A DNA stretch of 64,000 nucleotides from JAIQGF01 sp051006995 (GCA_051006995.1 JBPCSQ010000037.1:1-64000); one strand, 5' to 3'. Numbered from the stretch's first letter, positions 51,893 through 60,745 are shown. Numbers and translations are program-made. The notes: generated by a model not told the origin, from the sequence alone.

Positions 51893-52600
51893 TCAGTGAG
51901 GTTTAGCGCGATTCCCAAATAATGCGGTTCCGAGTCGCACGCAGGTGGAGCCTTCCTCGATGGCGATTTCGAAGTCGTGCGACATGCCCATGGAGAGCGT
52001 GGCGAGGCCGATACCCGAAAGGTTGCGGCGGGCGAGGTTGTCGCGAATCTCGCGCAGGCGGCGGAAATAGGGGCGCGCGGCTTGAGGATCGTCGGTGAAC
52101 GGCGGGATGGTCATGAGGCCGCGGAAGTCGAGCGCCTCCAGGCGAGGGGCTGCTTCGAGAAGTTCGCCGAAGGCGGGAGAAACGGGATTCAGGCCGCTCT
52201 TTGATTCTTCACCACCCAAATTGAGCTCGATGAGCACCGGCAGCCGCTTGCGGGCGGTGGCTGCGGCGGCATTCAACTTTTCCGCCAGTCGAAGTGAATC
52301 CACGGAATCGACGGCAGTGAAAATCTCGATTGCTTTGGAAGCTTTGTTGCTTTGCAGGTGGCCGATCATGTGGAAGTCAGCGTCTGCCAGATCGTGCAGC
52401 GAGTCGTATATGGCGGCGAATTCCTGGACGCGATTTTCGCCGAAAAGACGCTGGCCGGCGGCGTGGGCCTGGCGGATGGTGTCGGCGCCGAAAGTCTTGG
52501 TGACCGCCATCAGCAAAATGTCGTCGGGATTGCGAGCGGCGCGGCGCGCGGCGGCGGCGATGCGCTCGCGAATGCTATCGAGATTTTCTTTGATGGACAT
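51893..52600 (-). CDS. YggS/PROSC family PLP-homeostasis protein
   Basis: 235 aa TIM-barrel PLP-binding protein involved in pyridoxal-phosphate balance. Motifs: LLMAVTKTF with the PLP Lys, LFGENRVQEF, FHMIGHLQSNKA, VDSVDSLRLAEKL, LIELNLGGEESKSG, ALDFRGLMTIPPF and LSMGMSHDFEIAIEEGSTCVRLGTALFG. Start at the ATG of MSIKENLDSI. Length is usual. Confidence 0.95.
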   Translation of the reverse strand: MSIKENLDSIRERIAAAARRAARNPDDILLMAVTKTFGADTIRQAHAAGQRLFGENRVQEFAAIYDSLHDLADADFHMIGHLQSNKASKAIEIFTAVDSVDSLRLAEKLNAAAATARKRLPVLIELNLGGEESKSGLNPVSPAFGELLEAAPRLEALDFRGLMTIPPFTDDPQAARPYFRRLREIRDNLARRNLSGIGLATLSMGMSHDFEIAIEEGSTCVRLGTALFGNRAKPH

Positions 52601-52795
52601 GAAACCCAAACCGCCGAGGACGCAGAGGATTGTAGGGCTTTTGGTTTGCTAGTTGAAATGCCTTCGAGCGGCAGCGTCACTACGAGCAGGTAGGGGTCCT
52701 TCGACTCGGGCGTGCGCCCTCGCTCAGGATGACAGTCGCTTAATGTCGTTATTCTCCCTATTTCCCTCAGCGTCCTCGGCGGTTTGGGGGTTGAA
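52601..52795. repeat. Repeat-filled spacer between OPT transporter and yggS
   Basis: ACCCAAACCGCCGAGGACGC at 52603, frame-hairpin repeat 52691-52735 (minus; inner GGGCG-CAC-GCCC), and an inverted copy GCGTCCTCGGCGGTTTGGGG at 52768. Confidence 0.7.
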
Positions 52796-54856
52796 TCACA
52801 TGATCGCGGTCGGTGGAGCGGGCTCGTCGGGGCTGCCGGCGTTGGCCAGCGGCACCTTGACCATGACCGCGATCAGGACGGCCAAGCCGATCAGGCCGGT
52901 GATCCAGTTATTGCCGATGCCGATGTCGGGCATGGTGTGGCCGGTGCCGACGATGCTGGCAATCACCAGGCCGCACAGAGCTTCGCCGGCGATCAGGCCG
53001 GAAGCGGTGAGCACGCCGGCGTTCTCGACGCGGGCTTTCTGAGCGTCGTTGAAGCCGCGGCGGTCGCGCATGCCGTCGGTGATCCAGCGGATGACGCCGC
53101 CGACGAAGATGGCAAAGGTGGTCTGCAGCGGCAGGTACATGCCGACGGCGAACAGCATGGGACTTTTGACCTGCACCATGATGAGGGCGAAGCCCATGAA
53201 GATGCCGACGACGACCAGGGGCCACGCCATGTTGCCGCCGACGATGCCCTGGCCGAGCATGGCCATCAATCCGGCTTGGGGAGCGGGCAGTGCGGCGCTG
53301 CCGAAGTGGTACGCCTTGTCGAGAATCATCAATGGGAAGAAGAGGACGAGGGAGGCGACGATGACGCCGAACACGTCGCCAATCTGCATTCTCGACGGCG
53401 TTCCGCCGAGAATGTGACCGACCTTGAGGTCCTGAAGCATTTCGCCGGCGACGGCTGAGGAGACGCAAACTACGGCCGCCACACCAAGCACGGCGGCGAC
53501 ACCGCCGGCGCCGCCAACGCCGAGTGCGACCATCAGAAGGGCGGCGACCACCAGCGTGCAAAGGGTCAGGCCGGAGACGGGATTGTTGGAGGAGCCGATC
53601 ATCCCGACGAGGTTTCCGGAAACGGCGGCGAAGAAGAAGCCGAGCACGATCATGACTACGGCAGCGACCACCGCTCCGGTAACGATTTTGCCGCCGGGCA
53701 TGTTGCCGGCTCCGGCGATGAAGAAGTAATAAAGCGCGATCATGGCGACGAGCACGACGCCAACGCCAAGGAAGACGACCTTCGCGTTCAGATCTTTTTC
53801 GGTGCGGTCGGCGACTTCGTGAGCGGCGGCGGACTTTTTCAGGTCGGAGACTGCTCGCGCCATGCCGGCGCCGAGTTGAGCGCGCATGCGGAACAAGGTG
53901 AATCCGGCGCCCACCAACATGCCTCCGACGGCGATGGGACGCACGATGGAGAACCAGATGTTGTTGGCGAGCCCTGACCAATCCATGGTCGCGCCCGCCG
54001 GCAGACTCGCCAGGATGCCAGGCCCGAGGAAGTAAACCAACATCGGAACCAGCAGTCCCCAGGCGACGACGCCGCCGGCAAAGTTGAGAGCCGCGAGGCG
54101 CGGGCCAATGATGTAGCCGACGCCAAGATAAGCGGGGCTGATGGCGGGCGTGTCGAAGGTGGTCATGCCGCCCGTAGCGACGGTAGGCGAAGTGGCGGCG
54201 CGGCCGACGCGCAAGCCCGAAGTCATGGTCGGGATCTTCACCAGGATGGTGCGCACGTACCAGAACAGGTTGATCTGGCTGAGGAAGTACATGACGGCGC
54301 CGAAACCCATGTTGGCGAAGAGGATTTTGGCGGCCTTGGCGCCTTGTTGACCGGCCTTATGAATTTCCGAGGCGGCGACGGATTCCGGGAAGGGAAGCTC
54401 GGGGTCTTCCACCATCACGCGGCGAAGCAGGGTGACGAACAGAATGCCGAGCAGGCCGCCGATGATCATCAAGGCGACCGACTGCCAGTACTTGCCGGTG
54501 CCGAGCTCGGGATTGCCGGCGTCGTTGCGCCACAGACCAGCAATGACGAATGCAGGAATAGTGAACACCGCGCCAGCGGCGACGGACTCTCCGATGGAGC
54601 CGACGGTGCGGGCGATGTTCTCCTCGAGGATGGAGCCCTTCATCAGGCGCAGGATGGCCATGCTGATGACCGCCGCGGGATAAGTGGCGGCAATAGTCAT
54701 GCCGGCGCGCAGGCCGAGGTAAGCATTGGCAGCGCCCAGGATGCCGGTCATGGCGACGCCGAGGAGAACGGCGCGCAGAGTGAACTCCTTCATCTCCATG
54801 GTGGGCGGGACGAATGGCTGGAATTTCTTTGGGGGCTGGGCGGCGGTGGTGCTCAT
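52796..54856 (-). CDS. OPT family oligopeptide transporter
   Basis: 686-aa inner-membrane protein with about 14-16 helices. FTLRAVLLGVAMTGILGAANAYLGLRAGMTIAATYPAAVISMAIL is the conserved N-terminal region of the bacterial OPT group; SYL-type segments GEMLQDLKVGHILGGTPSRMQIGDVFGV and FAIFVGGVIRWITDGMRDR also match. Substrates may be oligopeptides or metal-siderophore complexes. It is the second peptide-type importer in this region after the POT transporter. Confidence 0.93.
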   Translation of the reverse strand: MSTTAAQPPKKFQPFVPPTMEMKEFTLRAVLLGVAMTGILGAANAYLGLRAGMTIAATYPAAVISMAILRLMKGSILEENIARTVGSIGESVAAGAVFTIPAFVIAGLWRNDAGNPELGTGKYWQSVALMIIGGLLGILFVTLLRRVMVEDPELPFPESVAASEIHKAGQQGAKAAKILFANMGFGAVMYFLSQINLFWYVRTILVKIPTMTSGLRVGRAATSPTVATGGMTTFDTPAISPAYLGVGYIIGPRLAALNFAGGVVAWGLLVPMLVYFLGPGILASLPAGATMDWSGLANNIWFSIVRPIAVGGMLVGAGFTLFRMRAQLGAGMARAVSDLKKSAAAHEVADRTEKDLNAKVVFLGVGVVLVAMIALYYFFIAGAGNMPGGKIVTGAVVAAVVMIVLGFFFAAVSGNLVGMIGSSNNPVSGLTLCTLVVAALLMVALGVGGAGGVAAVLGVAAVVCVSSAVAGEMLQDLKVGHILGGTPSRMQIGDVFGVIVASLVLFFPLMILDKAYHFGSAALPAPQAGLMAMLGQGIVGGNMAWPLVVVGIFMGFALIMVQVKSPMLFAVGMYLPLQTTFAIFVGGVIRWITDGMRDRRGFNDAQKARVENAGVLTASGLIAGEALCGLVIASIVGTGHTMPDIGIGNNWITGLIGLAVLIAVMVKVPLANAGSPDEPAPPTAIM

Positions 54857-55149
54857 TAGGAGTCCTCGTTACAGCGGTAGAGATTCTACGCTGTGAAATG
54901 CATTGCGGGAAGCAAGGGCACAGGGCAAACAAAGACATTTTCGATTCATTCGACGACGAGGCCTCGCCATCGCAACCCGGGTTCGGCGTTGCCGGTCGAT
55001 TCAGGACGGGCTATACTGATGCCAACGGCGGTGTGGCTAGCCCTGGCTGCGGCGTCGTGAGGAGGGTCGTCTTCAGCAGTAGCGCGGACCTAACTCGCAG
55101 TACCAGGAATCCAATCGGCCCAGGGCATTCTTTTGTTTCTTCCTTGACC
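54857..55149. other. Divergent intergenic region, nothing recognised
   Basis: About 290 bp between the OPT transporter and ComF starts. An in-frame extension of ComF through it is not protein-like. No clear promoter boxes. Confidence 0.5.
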
Positions 55150-56046
55150 ATGGCGGCGGACGGGCTGCTGTCGGTGCTGTTTCCCTCCCATTGCAGATTT
55201 TGCCAGGCGCCGCTGACGCGGGCGTCGCGGCTGCCGGTCTGCGCGACTTGCCTGGAGGCAATCCGGCCGATCGGCGGGCCGGTGTGCGCCGCATGCGGGG
55301 AGCGGCTGTTTAGTCCCGAGTGGTGTGTCCCGAGTCCCGAGCCGAGTTCTGAGCCCCGGGTCGCGAGTCCCGAGAACAGTTCCAGGACCAGAGGACCAGT
55401 TGCGATCCGGTCGGAGCGCGATGGCGCGCTGCTGTGTCTGCAATGCATGCAGAAAGAGCCGGCGTTTACGCGGGCGGCGGCCTACGGCAGCTATGACGGC
55501 GGACTGCGCGAGCTGATCCACCTGCTGAAGTACGACGCGGTGCGTCCGGCGGCGAATGTGCTGGGCCGGATGCTGGCCGAGGTGATCGCGGACATCGCGG
55601 ACGCGTTTGGCGATCGCGCGCCGGTGATCCTGCCGGTGCCGTTGCATCAAGACAAGCTGCGGCAACGCGGGTTCAACCAGGCGGAGCTGATTGCGCGAGC
55701 TGCCCTGAAGCTGAAGCCGGCGGCGCTGGAGGTGAAGCTGAACACCAGCACGCTGACGCGGCACCGGGCGACAGAATCGCAGACCGGGTTGACCCCGCAG
55801 CAGCGCCGGGAAAATGTCCGCGGAGCCTTCCGCGTGGCTGGTTGCGACGAGATAGCGGGCCGCGACATCTTATTGATTGACGACGTGTTCACCACCGGGA
55901 CGACAGCATCGGAATGCGCGCGGGTGTTGCGCCGCGCGGGCGCGGAGCGGGTGTGGGTGGCCACCGTGGCAAGAGTGCTGAAGCCGGAGGCGGAGAGAGC
56001 GCAGCCAGAGATCGAGGAAGAGCGCGCGATGGCGGCGCACGTTTAG
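55150..56046 (+). CDS. ComF family phosphoribosyltransferase-like protein
   Basis: 298 aa. The N-terminal four-Cys zinc region is FPSHCRFCQAPL, PVCATCLEAI and PVCAACGERL, followed later by LLCLQCMQKEPAF. The C-terminal PRTase domain has ILPVPLHQDKLRQRGFNQAELIA, NTSTLTRHRATESQTGLTPQQRRENV and the PRPP loop DILLIDDVFTTGTTASECARVL. ComF works in DNA uptake in some bacteria. Residues about 55-79 (SPEWCVPSPEPSSEPRVASP) are encoded by iterated spacer words inserted between Cys pairs. It is 17 bp upstream of the HNH gene. Confidence 0.92.
   Translation: MAADGLLSVLFPSHCRFCQAPLTRASRLPVCATCLEAIRPIGGPVCAACGERLFSPEWCVPSPEPSSEPRVASPENSSRTRGPVAIRSERDGALLCLQCMQKEPAFTRAAAYGSYDGGLRELIHLLKYDAVRPAANVLGRMLAEVIADIADAFGDRAPVILPVPLHQDKLRQRGFNQAELIARAALKLKPAALEVKLNTSTLTRHRATESQTGLTPQQRRENVRGAFRVAGCDEIAGRDILLIDDVFTTGTTASECARVLRRAGAERVWVATVARVLKPEAERAQPEIEEERAMAAHV
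55313..55385 (+). repeat. Iterated GTCCCGAG words inside comF
   Basis: GTCCCGAGTCCCGAGCCGAG and GGGTCGCGAGTCCCGAG words, same word set as the glycosyltransferase insertions at 44588 and the spacer at 4500-4600. Confidence 0.7.
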
Positions 56047-56063
56047 TCGGACGACCAAAAATT

Positions 56064-56672
56064 ATGTCAGGCGGGAAGGGGCACATACCGAGTCACGGGC
56101 CGCGCAAGCCGATGACGGAAGCGCCGGCGCCGGTGTCGCACGAGGGCAACGGATACGGCGTGATGCACGCGCCCGTGCTGGTGCTGAACGCGTCGTACGA
56201 GCCGATCAACGTGTGCGCGGCGCGGCGCGCGATTGTGCTGGTACTGAAGGGCGTAGCCATGACCGAGGAAGAGAACGGACACTTCCTGCACGCGGCGCGG
56301 TTCACGATTCGAGTGCCGTCAGTGATCCGCCTGCTGGAATACCGGCGTATCCCGCACCAGACGCGGGCGCTCTCGCGCAAGAACATCCTGCTGCGCGACC
56401 GCAATAGCTGCCAGTATTGCGGAGAAGTGTTGTCGTCGAGCGAGTTGACGCTGGACCACGTGGTGCCGCGATCACGCGGAGGATTGTCCACCTGGGAGAA
56501 CCTGGTGGCCTGCTGCCACAACTGCAACCGGCGCAAGGGCAACCAGATGCCGCTGGAAGCGAACATGAAGCTGATCCGCGAGCCGCGGGCGTTCAACCTG
56601 CACACCAGCCGGCACATCATGCGGCTGCTGGGGCACTCCGACGCCAAGTGGCGGAAGTACCTCTTCTACTGA
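56064..56672 (+). CDS. HNH endonuclease
   Basis: 202 aa. After a short low-complexity start the conserved part opens APVLVLNASYEPINVCAARRA, a signature of a widespread HNH protein of unknown biology. The HNH domain is CQYCGEVLSS, then LTLDHVVPRSRGG and ENLVACCHNCNRRKGN, containing two CxxC zinc pairs and the His of the beta-beta-alpha-metal site. It ends HIMRLLGHSDAKWRKYLFY. Possibly co-transcribed with comF. Internal ATG at 56112 is an alternative start. Confidence 0.92.
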   Translation: MSGGKGHIPSHGPRKPMTEAPAPVSHEGNGYGVMHAPVLVLNASYEPINVCAARRAIVLVLKGVAMTEEENGHFLHAARFTIRVPSVIRLLEYRRIPHQTRALSRKNILLRDRNSCQYCGEVLSSSELTLDHVVPRSRGGLSTWENLVACCHNCNRRKGNQMPLEANMKLIREPRAFNLHTSRHIMRLLGHSDAKWRKYLFY

Positions 56673-56940
56673 GCAGGGCCGAACCGCAAGGCCTTCCCCC
56701 CAATGTGCGTGGGCGTGGCGCTGCCCACAGTAGGCATCGAAATACTCATCCCGACGCCGCTGTCTATCAGGTAATTCCTACATCTCTGAATCGGCGCAGC
56801 AGGAACAATCAGTTACAGGCGTGAGCTGACGGTGTGGGTGGAATGGAAACTGCACCGGGACGGCTAGAGCCCCGCTGCCCGACATCGCGGGCGGATCGCG
56901 CGGGGCGCACCCGAACAAGGCCAAGGAGTCCTAGACGCAG
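56673..56940. other. Gene-free spacer, nothing recognised
   Basis: 268 bp between the HNH nuclease and the kinase-fold gene. I see no repeat of the families above and no convincing promoter or RNA gene. Confidence 0.5.
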
Positions 56941-57960
56941 ATGGCGGAAAGCGTAATGGAGCAGATTGTCGCGGAGTTGAAGCGGTCGGGGACGGAGCAT
57001 TACCCCGAACACGGCGAGCTGAAGAACGTGCGAGTGGTGGGGCACACGCCGAAGAGCGACCACTACATTTACGACATCGTGATGGACTTCGCCGGCGGGA
57101 GCGAGCGGCTGGCAGCGAAAGTGTATCGCGGCAGCAAGTGCGGGTCGCAGGGCGCGCGCGGCATGGCCAAGCTGGAGTCGGGAAACCTGCAACAGGTGTA
57201 CGCCGTATTCGACAAGAAACGGCTGAGCGGCGTGCCTCGCCCGGTGGGAGACTTCACCGAGCTGGGCGCGGTGGTGACGGAGAAACAGAGCGGGCTGCCG
57301 TTGCAGTCCATCATCATGAAAGCGGCGCTGCTGCCGGGCTACGCCGACCGCGGCATCCTGACAGCGGCGGCGCGCCAGACCGGCGCCTGGCTGAGAGGAT
57401 TTCATCGCGCGACCTCGGACATGCCGGAGCCCTTTGATTCGGCGGGGCTGCTCAAGGATCTGGAGAACCTTTGTGACAACTGCCGCGGCGAAGGTCTGGA
57501 CGATGGCGCGGTGCGGATGATCCTATCGGGAACGAAGTCCATCCTGGCGCGAGGCAGGAAGAGCCTGCCGGCGTCGGCAGTGCTGTGCGATTTCACGCCG
57601 CTGAACGTGGTGGTGACGGAAAACGGGATCGGATTCTGCGATTTCGCCAAGATGAAGATGCGCGGATCGTCGTATCACGATGCCGCCATGTTTCTGGCAT
57701 GCGTGGAGGCGCTGGAGAAGTACCCGTTCTGCAACCGCATGATCACGGCCGAGGTTCAGCAGGAGTTTCTGCAGGCGTACGGCATGACGCAGGCGGAGCA
57801 GGCCATCCTGCGCGTGCTGAAGATGAAGGCTCTGTTGAGCATGTTTGCACAGGGCCGCGGCGTGAAAGAAAGCGCCGTGCGGAAAAAGGTCATGTGGGCG
57901 ACGGTGATGAAGCGGTTCATCCAGCAGGCGGCGCAGAGGAGCTTGGCGCCGGCGGCGTAA
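56941..57960 (+). CDS. Aminoglycoside-phosphotransferase-like kinase-fold protein
   Basis: 339 aa. The N-lobe has YDIVMDFAGGSERLAAKVYRG with the likely ATP-binding Lys. The C-lobe has VLCDFTPLNVVVTENGIGFCDFAKMKM: Asp and Asn of the catalytic loop (DFTPLN replaces the usual H-x-D-x-x-x-x-N) and a metal-binding DFA in place of DFG or D-x-D. This resembles LPS-kinase or APH-type enzymes. The substrate is unknown. The basic C-terminal region (KESAVRKKVMWATVMKRFI) is helical. It stands alone. Confidence 0.72.
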   Translation: MAESVMEQIVAELKRSGTEHYPEHGELKNVRVVGHTPKSDHYIYDIVMDFAGGSERLAAKVYRGSKCGSQGARGMAKLESGNLQQVYAVFDKKRLSGVPRPVGDFTELGAVVTEKQSGLPLQSIIMKAALLPGYADRGILTAAARQTGAWLRGFHRATSDMPEPFDSAGLLKDLENLCDNCRGEGLDDGAVRMILSGTKSILARGRKSLPASAVLCDFTPLNVVVTENGIGFCDFAKMKMRGSSYHDAAMFLACVEALEKYPFCNRMITAEVQQEFLQAYGMTQAEQAILRVLKMKALLSMFAQGRGVKESAVRKKVMWATVMKRFIQQAAQRSLAPAA

Positions 57961-57961
57961 G

Positions 57962-57998
57962 AACAAGGCTACAGGCTCAAGGCTACAGGCTACAGGCA
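57962..57998. repeat. Iterated CAAGGCTACAGGCT words
   Basis: ACAAGGCTACAGGCTCAAGG and two further diverged copies directly after a stop codon. Confidence 0.65.
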
Positions 57999-58056
57999 CG
58001 GATTCACTGCGGCGGGCGAGGGCGCCCGCCGTTGTTTTTTGAGGACTGCCGTTGAG

Positions 58057-59529
58057 TTACGGCTGGGCGGGGATGATGCGGTACAGGCGGAGCTTGCGGT
58101 CGGAGTATACGAGCTCGCCGATCTTGGCGAGGGCGGCGTGGTACTGCGGGGCGTTGTAGCACCAGACGTAATCGTAGTCATCGCGGATGGCGTTCCAGTC
58201 GGGCGTTTCCTTGTAGTCGAGATCCCAGAATCCATCGAGAGTGTAGGTCTGGTAAACGACGCGGAGCGGGTTCAGCCCGCGGAGCTCGAACAAGTACGGC
58301 GAAAACCAGTGGCGCCGGATGACGCCGTAGGACCAGAAGTGGGCGAAGGGATGGTGCAGGCCGTCGGTGTCGGGATCGGCTTGAATGATGGGGAGAACGC
58401 GAACGTTGTCGGGTGTGGCGTTGAATGATCCGGCGAGGCCTTTAAGTTCGGGCTGATAGGCGCGGTAGTTTTCGGCGACATTGCCGACGCGCAGGAAAAA
58501 CAGGGCGAGCACCAGCGGGGCAAGCCACCAACCGCGCCGTCCGGGACGCACGGTGGCCAGCAGCACGCCGAACAGGATGGGAAGCACGCGGACGTCAAGA
58601 TCGGAGCCGTCGCCGTAGGCCCACGGCATGGCCCAGTAGAGCGCGAAGAGCACGACGGCAACCGCCAGCCAGCGCAGGTTCCACTGGAAATCGCGGTTGC
58701 GAATCCAGACCAGCACAAACCAGGCGGCGAACAGCGCGAGCGTCCACCAATCGAGACGCTCGGAGTAGCCGTGCATGACGCCGCGGAGGCCATCGAGTTT
58801 GTCAGCGAAGCCGAGGAAGACAAAGCCGGCGCGCTGCTTCTCGATGACGCGGGCGGAGTAGAGATAGCAAAGTGCGCCGGGGAGAAACATCGCCCAGGTG
58901 AGGAGCAAGTTGCGAATGGATGTGGCCCGGGTCTCCGACCCGCGCCACACCAGCGCTATTAAGCAGTACGATGTCGCGCCGATGCCGGCAAGCGCGAAAG
59001 CGACCAAGTGCGAGAAATAAAGAGCGGTGAAGGCACAGACGCCGGCAATCCAGAGCAGCGGGCGCGGGCGGGCCAGCCATTTCAGCCAGATGCCGAGCGC
59101 GAGAAAGCAGACGGAGATCGAGATGTAGAAATTCAGGTAGGCAAGCAGGAAAAAAATGTTGTGGGTGGCGACCAAAGCCCAGAGCGCGACGGAGTTCTCC
59201 CCGGGATTTATCTGGCGCAGAAAGAACCAGGTAGCCAGGGGAAGCGCGAGCAGGGCGAGTGAGAGCAGGACGCGTCCCGCGAGCTCGATAGGAAGAATCC
59301 ACTGCAAGAGGTGGAGGGCAGCCTCCATGGCGAGATAGGGATAAAGACCCCATTTCGCTCCATACCAGTTGTGGAAGGGAAGGGAGGCGTCATGGAGATG
59401 CGAGAGCACGTAGTTACTGGCGAGGTGGTTGGGGTAATCGAGCAGCGGCGGGAAGGCGACGATCCAAACCGGCGAGAGAGTGATGGCGGCGATCGCGAGC
59501 AGCGCCAGCACGGTGAGGGCGCGGGACAT
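58057..59529 (-). CDS. Polytopic membrane protein, GT-C glycosyltransferase-like
   Basis: 490 aa with about ten helices and a soluble C-terminal domain from about residue 355. The loop after helix 1, AFPPLLDYPNHLASNYVLSH, holds an Asp and His where GT-C enzymes have their catalytic acid. The C-terminal part has Tyr/Trp-rich segments (DYDYVWCYNAPQYH). No exact family is recognised. ATG start preferred to TTG three codons earlier. It is the third GT-C-like protein in the window. Confidence 0.7.
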   Translation of the reverse strand: MSRALTVLALLAIAAITLSPVWIVAFPPLLDYPNHLASNYVLSHLHDASLPFHNWYGAKWGLYPYLAMEAALHLLQWILPIELAGRVLLSLALLALPLATWFFLRQINPGENSVALWALVATHNIFFLLAYLNFYISISVCFLALGIWLKWLARPRPLLWIAGVCAFTALYFSHLVAFALAGIGATSYCLIALVWRGSETRATSIRNLLLTWAMFLPGALCYLYSARVIEKQRAGFVFLGFADKLDGLRGVMHGYSERLDWWTLALFAAWFVLVWIRNRDFQWNLRWLAVAVVLFALYWAMPWAYGDGSDLDVRVLPILFGVLLATVRPGRRGWWLAPLVLALFFLRVGNVAENYRAYQPELKGLAGSFNATPDNVRVLPIIQADPDTDGLHHPFAHFWSYGVIRRHWFSPYLFELRGLNPLRVVYQTYTLDGFWDLDYKETPDWNAIRDDYDYVWCYNAPQYHAALAKIGELVYSDRKLRLYRIIPAQP

Positions 59530-59563
59530 GCGGGACAACTATAGCAATCCACGGAAAACAAGA

Positions 59564-59586
59564 AGCCCGGTCGAGACGACCGGGCT
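59564..59586 (-). terminator. Rho-independent terminator after the second LolA-like gene
   Basis: AGCCCGGTCG, TCT loop on the minus strand, CGACCGGGCT followed by TCTTGTTTT, 38 bp past the stop. Confidence 0.75.
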
Positions 59587-59624
59587 ACGCTGCATAAACA
59601 AAATCAGCAAAACAGAAACAGATA

Positions 59625-60527
59625 CTAGTTCTGCGGCGGCTTCTGCGGTGGAGTACCGGAGCCGTTGGTTCCGGGCTGCTTCGGCTGCTGCGACCCAGGC
59701 ATCGGCTGGCCCCGCTGCTGCTGCTGCTGCTGGTCGCCCGGCCCCTTGGGCAGTTCCTGGCCTTCGTAGGTGATCTTCACGTTGGAACCGTAGCGCTTGT
59801 AGTTCTCGTACTTCACGATCTCGCGGATGTGCACATCCTGCATGGAAAAGTGCAGCACATCGTCGGCCTTGGTGTAGGTGGGGAACCAATAGCGGCCGTC
59901 CACCTGCTCGCGCCAAGTGGTGAAGGCCGGGAACAGGTTCTCATTGTTCTTCTTGCGGATGTCGGGGACGGTCTTGCCCTTGGTCTTAACAATCTGGAGG
60001 TCCTTGTCGTCCACCCAGACGCGTCCCTGGAAGTAGCGCTTGTCCTTCTGGATCTGCTTGGGCGCGATGTCGAAGACGTAACAATGCAGCTCGTCCTCCT
60101 GCTGCTGGCCGACGTACATAACCTGGTACTCAGGCAGGTCGTCGGTGGTAAGCACGAAGGGCAGCAGGTGACGGATGTCCTGGTAATCCTGGGGCGACAT
60201 GGAAATGCCGCCGCGGTCGAGGGTGGATTGCGGCGCGAACACGACGTTTTCCACGCGGCGACCGCGATCGTCGAAGAGCACGTCGAAGACTTCCTGGAAC
60301 TCGCCGGTCGCGGTGTTGCCGTCCATGGTCATGACGCGGACGGTCTGGCGATAGGTGTACTGGTCGCGCGCCTGCTTGAATTCTTTTTCCTTGGCGGCGA
60401 ATTCCTTGATGATCTGTTCCGGCGAGAGACCGCCTTTAGGCGGATCATTGGTCAGCGGCCCTTCCTGGGCCAGCACCGGCAGCGAGAGGGCGATGAGTGC
60501 GACGAGCGCGAGCAGAGTGCGTTTCAT
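59625..60527 (-). CDS. Exported LolA-like protein with Gln/Pro-rich tail
   Basis: 300 aa with signal peptide MKRTLLALVALIALSLPVLAQ. The central domain (about 35-265) has regular beta strands and resembles the LolA/LppX-type outer-membrane lipoprotein-sorting fold (FDVLFDDRGRRVENVVFAP, YFQGRVWVDDKDLQIVKTKG, FTTWREQVDGRYWFPTYTKA). The last 40 residues are a Gln, Pro and Gly run. It is divergent from the S9 peptidase gene. Cargo unknown. Confidence 0.7.
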   Translation of the reverse strand: MKRTLLALVALIALSLPVLAQEGPLTNDPPKGGLSPEQIIKEFAAKEKEFKQARDQYTYRQTVRVMTMDGNTATGEFQEVFDVLFDDRGRRVENVVFAPQSTLDRGGISMSPQDYQDIRHLLPFVLTTDDLPEYQVMYVGQQQEDELHCYVFDIAPKQIQKDKRYFQGRVWVDDKDLQIVKTKGKTVPDIRKKNNENLFPAFTTWREQVDGRYWFPTYTKADDVLHFSMQDVHIREIVKYENYKRYGSNVKITYEGQELPKGPGDQQQQQQRGQPMPGSQQPKQPGTNGSGTPPQKPPQN

Positions 60528-60650
60528 AGACAAATACAAGAACCTGCGGGTCTTGAGAAAGTTGCGTTCGTACCAGTGTAGCTGGGGTCCTGATAATTGG
60601 ATGCCGGACAGGGCGGGAGAGAGGCAATTTCCAAGGCGAAGTGCGAAGTA

Positions 60651-60692
60651 AACCCCCGGCCTGGCCAACACCAGGCCAGACCGGGGCACCCG
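60651..60692 (+). repeat. Palindromic hairpin element, intergenic copy H6
   Basis: AACCCCCGGCCTGGCC, AACACC, AGGCCAGACCGGGGCACCCG. It lies 54 bp upstream of the S9 peptidase start and is nearly identical to the coding copy H5. Confidence 0.82.
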
Positions 60693-60745
60693 CCGTAGTA
60701 AGTCTCCGGCCTGTTAGACTTGGCAGTTTTGTTGGAGGCAAGGCA

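Noticed and set aside
56673..56940. Structured RNA gene
   Set aside because: No tRNA-like arms, conserved core or terminator could be identified.
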